Source of the DNA: JBGQOG01 sp052113705
Lineage (GTDB): Bacteria > Pseudomonadota > Alphaproteobacteria > Rhodobacterales > Rhodobacteraceae
Assembly: GCF_052113705.1 (NCBI RefSeq)
Contig: NZ_JBGQOG010000002.1
Span: 310,001-374,000, forward strand
Reading direction: 5' to 3'
Length of the DNA: 64,000 nucleotides
Shown here: one piece after another, positions 7,592 to 16,220 of the stretch
Numbering within the stretch: position 1 is the stretch's first letter
How the letters are laid out: every line of letters starts with the position of its first letter
Position numbers and translations under genes: made by a program
Notes under the pieces: generated by a model
What the model saw: only the letters and a program-made list of their open reading frames with translations
Told to the model about the DNA's origin: nothing
Database searches by the model: none

Positions 7592-10500
7592 ATGGTAAAG
7601 TCGGTAGACTTTGCCGTTCGCAATGTTGCGGGCGGTGTGTCGCGTGGTACCGTTTCGGGTGATGGGGCAAGTGATTTTGTTCTGATCGGCTCTGGAGACG
7701 AGATATCCCTCAATCTCAGACAGTCAAATATTCTTAAATATGAACGCGATGGCTCTGATCTGGTGGTCGAGCTGGTCGATGGCCGCAAGATCACGCTGTC
7801 CGGCTTTTTTGACGCTGCGGGTGGTGAAGAGAACAAGCTCTTCCTGAGCGCCGACGGCGAGATCGCGCAAGTGACGCTGGAGAGCGGCTCTGAAGGCGTG
7901 ATCTATGCGGATTATCATGCGGTGAGCGGCAGCGGCCCGGAAAAATGGGGCCCCTATGATCAGCTGACCTTCGTTCTGGGCGATGAGATTATCGCACCTG
8001 CGGGCAGTGAAGATACCACCGGCATGGCGATGTTTGCGCCGCTGTTGGGCGGGTCGGGGCTTTGGGGTGCCGGTGCGGCTGTCGCGGGCGCGGGCGTTAT
8101 TGCCGGCAGCGGTGGTGGCGGCGGTGGCGGTGGCGGTACGGACACGACGCCGGGCGGCGGTGGTACGGACACCACGCCGGGCGGCGGCGGCACGGATACC
8201 ACGCCGGGCGGCGGCGGTACGGATACCACGCCGGGCGGCGGCGGCACGGACACGACGCCGGGCGGCGGTGGCACGGACACCACGCCGGGCGGCGGCGGCA
8301 CGGATACCACGCCGGGCGGCGGCACGGATACCACGCCGGGCGGCGGTGGCACGGACACGACGCCGGGCGGCGGTGGCACGGACACGACGCCGGGCGGCGG
8401 TGGCACGGATACCACGCCGGGCGGCGGTGGCACGGACACGACGCCGGGCGGCGGCGGTACGGACACCACGCCGGGCGGCGGCGGTACGGACACCACGCCG
8501 GGCGGCGGCGGTACGGACACCACGCCGGGTGGCGGTGGCACGGATACCACGCCGGGCGGCGGCGGTACGGACACCACGCCGGGTGGCGGTGGCACCGACA
8601 CCACGCCGGGCGGCGGCGGTACGGATACCACGCCGGGTGGCGGTGGCACCGACACCACGCCGGGCGGCGGTGGCGTCCCGATTGTGCCGACAGTGGACAA
8701 CCCCAACAATGACACCACGCTGACCACCAACACCGTTGATCCGCATGCCGCGGTGACCGGCACCGGCGAGCCGGGCTCGACCGTGGTGGTGACCATCGGC
8801 GATCAGACCGAAACCACCACCATTGGTGAAGACGGCACCTGGGGCGTCGATTTCGACAGTTCCGAACTGCCGGCCGATGGCGATTACTCTTCGGTTGTCG
8901 TGGTGACGGCGCCGGATGGCACGGTGACCAATCTGGACGGTCCCGATTTCCTGATCGACATGACCCCGCCGGATGTGGCGGTGACCGAAGGCACGAATTC
9001 GGTTGGCGATCTCGAGAACCAGGCCGATTACGTTGATGGCGTCACCATTGGCGGCACCGGCGAGGCCGGGGCGACCGTGGCGGTGACTGTGCTGGGCAGC
9101 ACGCAGACCACCACCGTTGCGGCGGATGGCAGCTGGAGCGTGACCTTCCCGCAGGCCGAGGTTCCGGGGGGCGAATATTCGACCGGGGTGACCGTGGTCG
9201 CCACCGATCCCTTGGGCAACACCACCACGGTGACCGATACTTTGGTGGTGGATACCGTCCCCTCGGCGATCACCTTCAACCCGGTGGCCAGCGATGACAT
9301 CGTCAACAAGGCCGAGCATGACGCCAGCTTCACCGTCAGCGGCACGTCGGTCGCAGGTTCGACCATCGCGGTGACGCTGGAGGGGGTGACCCATTCCACC
9401 ACCGTGGCCGCCGATGGCAGCTGGAGCGTGACCTATGCCGCCGCCGAGATCCCCTCGGGCGAATATGTCTCGACCGTCAGCGCCACCACCACCGATCCGG
9501 CGGGCAACACGCTGACCGAAACCCATGCGATCCGCGTGGATACGGCCGGGCATGTCGCCTTCTCGGGCGACATGGTTGCGGGCAATGATCTGGTCAACGG
9601 CAGCGAGGCCGCTTCGGGCGTGACCTTCACCGGCAGCTCCGAGCCCGGCTCGAGCGTGGCGGTGCAGGTGGGCGGCGTCAGCCATAATGCCACGGTTGCG
9701 GCCGATGGCAGCTGGACGGTGACCTTCGGTGCGGGCGAAATCGCCGGGGGCACCTATACCGGCACCGCGGTCGCCGTGGCGACCGATGCCGCAGGCAACA
9801 TGAGCACGGCGACCCGCGATTTTGCCGTGGACACCACCAATACGGTGACCATGCCGAATGGTCAGGTGGGGGGCGATGACATCGTCTCGAACCTCGAGCG
9901 GTCGGGCGGCGTGACGCTGACCGGGACGGCGGATGCCGGTTCCTCGGTGGCGGTGACCTTCCAGGGCACCACGCGCACGGTGACGGCGGATGCCAGCGGC
10001 AACTGGAGCGCGGGGTATTCCAGCGCCACCATCGCACGCGGCACCTATGACAGCACGGTCACCGTGACGGCGACCGATCCGAACGGCAACGTCGGCACGA
10101 CCAGCCATGTGATCCATGTCGATACCGAAGTGCGTGATCTGACGCATGGCACCGCGACGCCGGGCGTCGATGGTGTGGTCAACAAAGCCGAGGAGGCGGG
10201 CGGCCTCGTGGTCACCGGCACGGTGGAAGCCGGGTCTGCGGTGATGGTCGCCCTGTCGAACGGCGCCAGCGTGGCGGCAACCGTCACCGGCAGCACCTGG
10301 ACGGCGACCATCCCGGCGGGCAGCCTGCCCGCCACGGAAACCACGCTGACGCTGAGCGTCTCGGCCACCGATGCGGTGGGCAATACCGCGACGCAAAGCT
10401 CTTCGGTGGTGTTTGACCCGGTGGTGCGCAACTTCACGCAAGTGGGGGCGATTGCGTCCGACAATATGGTGAACATCAACGAAGCCAGCGCCGGTTTCCA

Positions 10501-11284
10501 GATCGGCGGCACGGTCGAGGCGGGCGCCACGGTCGAGGTGACGCTGGCCAATGGCGCGCATACGCAGGCGACGGCGGGCAGCGATGGCCTGTGGTCGGTG
10601 ACCTTCCACACCGCCGATCTTCCGGCGGGCGAGGGCAACATGACCTATACCGCCGTGGCCACCGATGTGGCGGGCAACCATGCCAGCCAGACCGGCAGCT
10701 TTGCCTATGATCTGGTCGCGCCGGATTCGCCCGATATCGTGGCCTTCACCCGCGATGCCTCGGCCTTGCGCGGCATCCGTGTGGACATTGACGACGATGT
10801 CACCGCGGTGCATGCGGTCAATGCGGCGGGCACGGTGAGCAACATCACCTTCGCCGAAGTGGACATCCCCTTCTCGGGCGAGACGGTGATCGACTTTGGC
10901 CAGAACATGCCCAACGGCTCGTATCTGGTCGTGTCCTCGGAAGATGCCGCGCATAACGAAAGCGCCACGCTCTTGATCGTCGACAACACTTCGGCGGTGA
11001 ATGTGGATCTGTCGCGGGCCGGGCTGGATCACTTCGATTTCGGCACCATCGACCTGACCTTTGCCCCCGATGCGCATCTGACCATCACCGAGGCACAGAT
11101 CCGGGCGATCACCGATGACAACAACACCATCACCATCACCGGCGATGCGGCGGATTCGGTGACCATGTTGGGGGCGCAGGATACCGGGGAAAACACCGTG
11201 GTCGATGGCCATGCGGTCAGCATCTACACCCTCGGCGACACCCATATCCTGCTGGATGACACCATCACCCATGTAACCATCTGA
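7592..11284 (+). CDS. BapA-like type I-secreted Ig-repeat surface adhesin
   Basis: 1230 residues. The ATG at 7592 follows GGAG with a 7-base gap and is preferred over the upstream in-frame ATGs. Residues 1-100 resemble the BapA/LapF prefix domain (NILKYERDGSDLVVELVDG, then KITLSGFF). A hydrophobic Gly-rich stretch follows, then residues 183-361 are 20 copies of GGGGTDTTP. About seven Ig-like domains of 90-100 residues come next, each with a VAADGSWSVTF-like strand and a TDPLGNT-like turn. The C-terminus (LLDDTITHVTI) fits an uncleaved T1SS signal. There are no RTX nonapeptides and no N-terminal Sec signal. Three secretion genes follow directly. The likely role is attachment or biofilm; that is inference. 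Confidence 0.82.
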   Translation: MVKSVDFAVRNVAGGVSRGTVSGDGASDFVLIGSGDEISLNLRQSNILKYERDGSDLVVELVDGRKITLSGFFDAAGGEENKLFLSADGEIAQVTLESGSEGVIYADYHAVSGSGPEKWGPYDQLTFVLGDEIIAPAGSEDTTGMAMFAPLLGGSGLWGAGAAVAGAGVIAGSGGGGGGGGGTDTTPGGGGTDTTPGGGGTDTTPGGGGTDTTPGGGGTDTTPGGGGTDTTPGGGGTDTTPGGGTDTTPGGGGTDTTPGGGGTDTTPGGGGTDTTPGGGGTDTTPGGGGTDTTPGGGGTDTTPGGGGTDTTPGGGGTDTTPGGGGTDTTPGGGGTDTTPGGGGTDTTPGGGGTDTTPGGGGVPIVPTVDNPNNDTTLTTNTVDPHAAVTGTGEPGSTVVVTIGDQTETTTIGEDGTWGVDFDSSELPADGDYSSVVVVTAPDGTVTNLDGPDFLIDMTPPDVAVTEGTNSVGDLENQADYVDGVTIGGTGEAGATVAVTVLGSTQTTTVAADGSWSVTFPQAEVPGGEYSTGVTVVATDPLGNTTTVTDTLVVDTVPSAITFNPVASDDIVNKAEHDASFTVSGTSVAGSTIAVTLEGVTHSTTVAADGSWSVTYAAAEIPSGEYVSTVSATTTDPAGNTLTETHAIRVDTAGHVAFSGDMVAGNDLVNGSEAASGVTFTGSSEPGSSVAVQVGGVSHNATVAADGSWTVTFGAGEIAGGTYTGTAVAVATDAAGNMSTATRDFAVDTTNTVTMPNGQVGGDDIVSNLERSGGVTLTGTADAGSSVAVTFQGTTRTVTADASGNWSAGYSSATIARGTYDSTVTVTATDPNGNVGTTSHVIHVDTEVRDLTHGTATPGVDGVVNKAEEAGGLVVTGTVEAGSAVMVALSNGASVAATVTGSTWTATIPAGSLPATETTLTLSVSATDAVGNTATQSSSVVFDPVVRNFTQVGAIASDNMVNINEASAGFQIGGTVEAGATVEVTLANGAHTQATAGSDGLWSVTFHTADLPAGEGNMTYTAVATDVAGNHASQTGSFAYDLVAPDSPDIVAFTRDASALRGIRVDIDDDVTAVHAVNAAGTVSNITFAEVDIPFSGETVIDFGQNMPNGSYLVVSSEDAAHNESATLLIVDNTSAVNVDLSRAGLDHFDFGTIDLTFAPDAHLTITEAQIRAITDDNNTITITGDAADSVTMLGAQDTGENTVVDGHAVSIYTLGDTHILLDDTITHVTI
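8138..8674 (+). repeat. 27-bp in-frame tandem repeat, 20 copies
   Basis: Twenty units encoding TDTTPGGGG run head to tail. Nineteen are 27 bp; the eighth is followed by one that has lost a Gly codon (24 bp), so frame is kept. Units differ only at synonymous positions. The last six alternate between two versions ending in gggt and gggc, giving a 54-bp higher-order period over about 8503-8664. This indicates recent expansion by slippage or unequal recombination. Copy-number change would alter linker length, not switch the gene off. Confidence 0.95.
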
Positions 11285-11294
11285 GGAGGCCGGC

Positions 11295-12671
11295 ATGGGA
11301 GGCTGGTCCGCTTCAAGGGGTTTACCCGCCTCGGCCGCGCCCCTTGCGCGGCCGGGCCGGGGCAAGATGGGGCCGCGTCGGGTATTGCTCGGCGCGGGCA
11401 GCGCCCTCATGCTGCTGGCGGGCTGCATGCAGCCGTTGGGGCTGACCAGCCGGTCGGCCTTTTCGGATGCAGGCGCGCCCCAGGGCCGCGTGGCGCGGCA
11501 GGATCAGGCGGCGCAGGCCTCGGACCTGATCGCGGATCTTCAGGCGCGCCGGACGGTGCTGCCGCCGCAGGGGCCGTTCCGCACGGTGGCCAATTCGGTG
11601 CTCGCGGGCTCTGCCAGCGCGGCCGAGGCGGATTTGCGGGTGGCGCGGCTGACCGCCAAGGCGCAGTCGAAGAACTGGCTGCCGACGGTGGGGCCCAATC
11701 TCAGCCTCTCCAGTCTTGGAAGCGTGGCGAGCAGCCTGTTGATCGATCAGGTGCTGTTCGACAATGGCCGCAAAAAGGCCGAGCGGGCCTATGCGGCGGC
11801 CGATGTCGAGGTGGCCGCCGTCGGCCTGTCGCAGGAAATGAACGACCGGGTGTTTACCGGGCTGCAGCTCTACATCACCGCGTTGAAAGCCCGCGATCAG
11901 GCGGGCAGCGACATGGCGGCGGTGACCCGGATGCAGGAATACAACCGCATCATGGGCGAGCGGGTGAAGGGCGGCATGTCCGACGAATCCGAAGCCCGGG
12001 TGATCCGGCAAAAGCTGGCCGAGATGCAGGCGCGGCAAGGCACGGACAATGATGCCGCCACGCTGGCGCGCAATCAGCTGAACGCGATGGCGGGCTGGCC
12101 GCTGGATCAGGTGGCGGGCCTCGATGAGATCACCATCCCGGTCGCTGCCCCCGATCCGCTGGCGGTCAAGATGGCCGAGAGCGAGGGCGCGCGCGCGGTG
12201 GCGCAGGCCAGGATCACCCGTGCGGCCTATCTGCCCGGTGCCTCGGCGCAGGCGGGCGTCGGCAAGGGCAAACCCACGTTGGGGCTGGTGATCGGGGCGG
12301 AGCAGATGCTGGGGCTGGGCACGCTCGACACGCTGGCGGCGCTGGACGCCAGCCAGGAGGCGGCGGATGCGCGGGCGAAAGTGGCCCGGGAAGAGGCGGA
12401 CCGCGCCATTGGCACTTTGCAGGGCAAACTGACCGCGCTGATGGCGCAGCAGGCGCGCAGCACGGATGTGACCGGGCAGACCGCCTCCAGCCTCGACATG
12501 TTCACCGAGCAATACCGCGCCGGGCGCCGGACCCTGATGGAGCTGGTGACGATGTATGAGACCTATGCCCAGATGCAGCGCGACGAGATCGGGCTGAAAT
12601 ATGACATTGCGCTGATAAAGCTGGAAATCGCCCGGCAGCGCGGTCTACTAGTGGATGGCGCGTCGATCTGA
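11295..12671 (+). CDS. TolC-family outer membrane lipoprotein of a type I secretion system
   Basis: 458 residues. GAGGAGG six bases before the ATG at 11295 supports this start, although it leaves 24 residues ahead of a typical lipoprotein signal (RRVLLGAGSALMLLAGC); an ATG at 11367 gives a shorter leader but has a weaker Shine-Dalgarno. The mature part has the two long helical repeats of outer membrane efflux proteins (for example RVARLTAKAQSKNWLPTVGP, QVLFDNGRKKAERAYAAADV and EQYRAGRRTLMELV). It would form the outer membrane channel for the adjacent ABC/HlyD pair. It starts 10 bp after the adhesin gene. Confidence 0.85.
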   Translation: MGGWSASRGLPASAAPLARPGRGKMGPRRVLLGAGSALMLLAGCMQPLGLTSRSAFSDAGAPQGRVARQDQAAQASDLIADLQARRTVLPPQGPFRTVANSVLAGSASAAEADLRVARLTAKAQSKNWLPTVGPNLSLSSLGSVASSLLIDQVLFDNGRKKAERAYAAADVEVAAVGLSQEMNDRVFTGLQLYITALKARDQAGSDMAAVTRMQEYNRIMGERVKGGMSDESEARVIRQKLAEMQARQGTDNDAATLARNQLNAMAGWPLDQVAGLDEITIPVAAPDPLAVKMAESEGARAVAQARITRAAYLPGASAQAGVGKGKPTLGLVIGAEQMLGLGTLDTLAALDASQEAADARAKVAREEADRAIGTLQGKLTALMAQQARSTDVTGQTASSLDMFTEQYRAGRRTLMELVTMYETYAQMQRDEIGLKYDIALIKLEIARQRGLLVDGASI

Positions 12672-12714
12672 TCGACGCAAGATGTAGTGTTTTTGGGGTA
12701 ACGGAGCGCGGGGA

Positions 12715-15024
12715 TTGTCTGACCGGGTCATCGCCTTTGACATCAACGCCGCCCATGTGTCGGGCACGGCGGGTCAGGGCATGTCTGATCCGCAGCCGCA
12801 AAATGCCCCCCCGCATGTCCCGCCGCATGCTCCCCAAAGCCTGAACCGCGCGCCCCGCCGCCCCGCTGCCCCGGCGGTGGATCCGGTGGCCCGTGCGCGC
12901 GCACGGGCTGAACTGGCCGCCGCCTATGCGGGGGTGCTGGGCGCCGAACTGCCCGCCGCTGAAATCCTCGAGCAGATGCTGCTCGCGGTGGGGGAAGCCA
13001 CCGCCGCCATCACCGGTGGCCCTGCGGGGGAGGTGCTGCCCAGCCATATCGCCGCCGTGCTGCGCGTGGCAGGGATGACCGCCAGCGTCGAGCAGATCGA
13101 CGATGCCACCCCCGGCCAATGGCCCGCTTTGGCGCAGATGTCCGGCGGCCAATTGGTCCTCGTGCTCGGGCAGGAGGCCACGACGCTTTTTGTCTATGAC
13201 AAGACCTGCGCCGATCACCGCGCCGAAGTGCCGCTGACCGAATTCCTGCCCTATTTCACCGGCACCATCGTCCGCGCCCGCTCAACCCTGCGGCAGATCG
13301 AAGAACGCCACCGGGTGACCGAGCAGAAAAAGCACTGGTTCTGGGGCGAGTTCCTTGGCCAGCGCCGGGCCTTTGCGGAAGTGGCGCTGGGCTCGCTCGC
13401 GGCCAATATCCTCGCGGCTTCGGTCGCGCTTTTCTCGCTGCAGGTCTATGACCGGGTGATCCCGCATCAATCCGAGCCGACGCTCTGGGTGCTGGCGCTG
13501 GGCGCCTTTCTGGCTTTGGTGCTGGAGATGGGGCTGAAGCTCGCCCGCTCGGGTTTGATGGACATCGCCGGGCGGCGGATCGAGCTGTCGGTGCAAAAGC
13601 TGCTGATGGAGCGGCTGTTGGGGATGAAGGCCACGCCGGGCCGCGCGCCCTCGGCCCTCTTCTCGGCGATGCGCGAATTCAGCTCGGTGCGCGAGTTTTT
13701 CACCGCCTCCACCATCGGCACTTTGGCCGATATTCCCTTTATCTTCGTGTTTCTGGCGCTGGTCGCCAGCATCGGTGGCAATCTGGTCTGGGTGATGCTG
13801 ATCGGCGCCATTCTGATGGTGGCGCCGGGGTTCTTTTTCCAAAAGAAGATGATCGCCCTGACCGCCTCGACCCAAGGTGCTTCGGCGCGGGCCGGGCGGC
13901 TGTTGCATGAAACGATCTATGAGCATGAGACCGTCTCGACCCAGCGCGGGCAGGACCGGATCAAGCGGATCTGGGAAGAGCTGATCACCCTTTCGGCGGT
14001 GAAAAGCTCGGAAAGCCGCAAGCTCGCATCGGTGCTGACCTATTGGGCGCAGGCGATCCAGCAGGTGACCTATGTCAGCGCGGTGGTCATCGGCACCTAT
14101 AAGGTTTTCGCAGGCGAGTTCACCGTGGGGTCGATCATCGCCATCGGCATTCTCACCTCGCGCACCCTCGCGCCGCTGACGCAGCTTTCGGCGACGCTGG
14201 CACGCTGGTCGAACGTCAAGGGCGCGCTGGCGGGGCTGGAAGAGATCGCGGGCGCGGAGCAGATGCTGGAAGAGGGGCGCAGCTATCTGCGCGCCGACAA
14301 GATCAGCGGCGCGTTTGAGCTGCGGCAGATGTCCTTCCGCTATGATGCCGACGCGGCGGCCTGCGTCGATATTTCCGGGCTGCAAATTCCCGCCGGGCAA
14401 CGGGTGGCGGTGTTGGGGGCCAATGGCTCGGGCAAATCCACCCTGCTGAAACTGCTGGCAGGGGTCTATGAGCCGACCGAGGGGCGCATCCTGATCGACG
14501 GGGTGGATCTGGGCCAGCTGCACCCGCGCGATCTGCGCCGCAGTGTCGGCTATCTGGCGCAGGATGTGCGGCTGTTCGCGGGGACGTTGCGCGACAACCT
14601 CAACCTCACCCAGCTTGAGCGGGATGAGGACCGGATGTATCAGGCGCTGGATTTTGCCGGGCTGGGGCCGTTCCTGCGCGGCCATCCGCGCGGCCTCGAT
14701 CTGGTGATCCGCGATGGCGGCGAGGGGCTCTCGGTCGGGCAGCGGCAAAGCATCGGCTGGGCGCGGCTCTGGTTGCAGGACCCGAAAGTGGTGATCCTCG
14801 ATGAGCCGACGGCGGCGCTGGACACAACCTTGGAAACCACGCTGGTCAGCCGTCTGGATGGCTGGCTGGAGGGGCGGACGGCGATCATTGCCACCCACCG
14901 CGTGCCGATCCTCAGCCTGACCGCGCGGACGCTGATCCTGCAAAACGGCCGCCTGGCGGTGGACGGGCCGCGCGACGCGGTGCTGGCCCACCTGGCCAAG
15001 GCAAAAGCGGCGGGCGCGCAATGA
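12715..15024 (+). CDS. type I secretion ABC transporter (LapB-like, degenerate C39 domain)
   Basis: 769 residues from a TTG preceded by GGAG; an ATG at 12781 is the alternative and would remove 22 residues. Residues 60-190 resemble the C39-like domain of RTX/LapB exporters, with no recognisable catalytic Cys, so it probably docks substrate without cleaving it. Then come a six-TM exporter domain (about 215-500) and an NBD with Walker A GANGSGKSTLLKLLAG, signature LSVGQRQSIGWARLWL, Walker B VVILDEPTAALD and the switch His of IATHR. The 3' end overlaps the HlyD gene by ATGA. Confidence 0.9.
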   Translation: MSDRVIAFDINAAHVSGTAGQGMSDPQPQNAPPHVPPHAPQSLNRAPRRPAAPAVDPVARARARAELAAAYAGVLGAELPAAEILEQMLLAVGEATAAITGGPAGEVLPSHIAAVLRVAGMTASVEQIDDATPGQWPALAQMSGGQLVLVLGQEATTLFVYDKTCADHRAEVPLTEFLPYFTGTIVRARSTLRQIEERHRVTEQKKHWFWGEFLGQRRAFAEVALGSLAANILAASVALFSLQVYDRVIPHQSEPTLWVLALGAFLALVLEMGLKLARSGLMDIAGRRIELSVQKLLMERLLGMKATPGRAPSALFSAMREFSSVREFFTASTIGTLADIPFIFVFLALVASIGGNLVWVMLIGAILMVAPGFFFQKKMIALTASTQGASARAGRLLHETIYEHETVSTQRGQDRIKRIWEELITLSAVKSSESRKLASVLTYWAQAIQQVTYVSAVVIGTYKVFAGEFTVGSIIAIGILTSRTLAPLTQLSATLARWSNVKGALAGLEEIAGAEQMLEEGRSYLRADKISGAFELRQMSFRYDADAAACVDISGLQIPAGQRVAVLGANGSGKSTLLKLLAGVYEPTEGRILIDGVDLGQLHPRDLRRSVGYLAQDVRLFAGTLRDNLNLTQLERDEDRMYQALDFAGLGPFLRGHPRGLDLVIRDGGEGLSVGQRQSIGWARLWLQDPKVVILDEPTAALDTTLETTLVSRLDGWLEGRTAIIATHRVPILSLTARTLILQNGRLAVDGPRDAVLAHLAKAKAAGAQ

Positions 15025-16193
15025 CCACCGTGGACCCCAGCCTGCTCAGCGACCGCAGCAAGCGCCCGAGCTGGACGATCTGGATGGTGTTTCTGGCCAT
15101 CGGCGTGTTTCTGGTCTGGGCGGGTTTCGCCTCGGTGGATGAGATCGTGCGCGGACCGGGCGAGATCGTCTCTTCCTCGCGGCCGCAGATCATCCAGAAC
15201 CTTGAGGGCGGGATTCTGGCCGAGCTTTATGTGGGCGAGGGGGATACGGTCGACAAGGGCACCGTGCTCGGTCGCCTCTACGGCACGCAATATCAGGCGC
15301 AGGTCGATGATCTGGAAAGCCAGATCGCGGCGCTCGACATCCGCCGCCTGCGGCTGGAGGCCGAAATGGCGGGCAAGACGAGATTCGATGTCCCCGAGGA
15401 TGAGGCGCAACTGGTGCCGCATATCGTTGAGTCGGAACGCGGCCTGCTGAAAGCGCGGCTGGAGGATTTCAACAGCCGCCGCGAGGGGGCCAAGCAGGTG
15501 CTCGAACAGGCCACCGCCGAGATGAAACTGCTCGAGGACATGCTGAAAAAGGACATCGCGCCGCTGATCGAAGTGACGCGGGCGCGCAAGATCCAGCGCG
15601 ATGCCGAAGGCCGGATGAACGACATCACCACCCAGTATGATCTGGAACGCGCGGGCACCTATTCCGACACGCTGGCGCAGATCTCGACGCTGAAACAGCA
15701 GCTGAAACTGGCCGAGGATCAGCTCGACCGGACCATCCTCACCTCGCCGCTCCGCGGCATCGTCAACAAGATGTCGGTGACCACCATCGGCGGCGTTGTC
15801 CGCTCGGGCGAGGAGATCATGCAGATCATCCCGCTGGATGAGGAGATGTTCGTCGAGGCGCAGATCAAGCCCGCCGATATTGCCAATGTGAAGCCGGGGC
15901 AATCGGCCACCATCAAGCTCTCGGCCTATGATTACACCATCTATGGCTCACTGCAGGGGCATGTGCAGGTGATCTCGGCCGATACGTTCAAGGATGAGCG
16001 CAAGCCGGATGGCGATCCGCATTACAAGGTGACGGTGACGGTGGATCTGGGCCACCTGACCGAACGTCAGCGGCATCTGGAGATCCGCCCCGGCATGGTC
16101 GCCACGGTCGAACTCGAGACCGGTGAAAAGACGATTTTGCAGTATTTGCTGAAACCGCTCTACAAATCGCGCGAAGCGTTTCGTGAGCCGTGA
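15021..16193 (+). CDS. HlyD-family periplasmic adaptor of type I secretion
   Basis: 390 residues. One TM anchor at about residues 17-38 (IWMVFLAIGVFLVWAGFASV), then a biotinyl-lipoyl-like half-motif (EGGILAELYVGEGDTVDKGT), a coiled-coil hairpin at about 95-230, and the returning barrel (LTSPLRGIVNKMSV, EEMFVEAQIKPADIANVKPG). The C-terminal VEIETG-like segment, here VATVELETGEKTILQYLLKP, is the classic HlyD/LapC ending. It bridges the inner-membrane ABC protein and the TolC-like channel. ATGA overlap with the ABC gene indicates co-translation. Confidence 0.92.
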   Translation: MTTVDPSLLSDRSKRPSWTIWMVFLAIGVFLVWAGFASVDEIVRGPGEIVSSSRPQIIQNLEGGILAELYVGEGDTVDKGTVLGRLYGTQYQAQVDDLESQIAALDIRRLRLEAEMAGKTRFDVPEDEAQLVPHIVESERGLLKARLEDFNSRREGAKQVLEQATAEMKLLEDMLKKDIAPLIEVTRARKIQRDAEGRMNDITTQYDLERAGTYSDTLAQISTLKQQLKLAEDQLDRTILTSPLRGIVNKMSVTTIGGVVRSGEEIMQIIPLDEEMFVEAQIKPADIANVKPGQSATIKLSAYDYTIYGSLQGHVQVISADTFKDERKPDGDPHYKVTVTVDLGHLTERQRHLEIRPGMVATVELETGEKTILQYLLKPLYKSREAFREP

Positions 16194-16220
16194 GGGGCGC
16201 GGGTTCGGCCCGCCGCCCGG

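Noticed and set aside
8138..8674. Considered as a CRISPR array
   Set aside because: The repeats are contiguous and in-frame, without unique spacers.
8138..8674. Considered as RTX calcium-binding repeats because of glycine and aspartate content
   Set aside because: The unit GGGGTDTTP lacks the GGxGxDxUx pattern.
7724..11428. A very long open frame on the strand opposite the adhesin gene (over 1200 codons, Arg/Gly/His-rich)
   Set aside because: It mirrors a repetitive GC-rich coding gene, has no ribosome site and no family motifs. The opposite frame has a clear domain structure.
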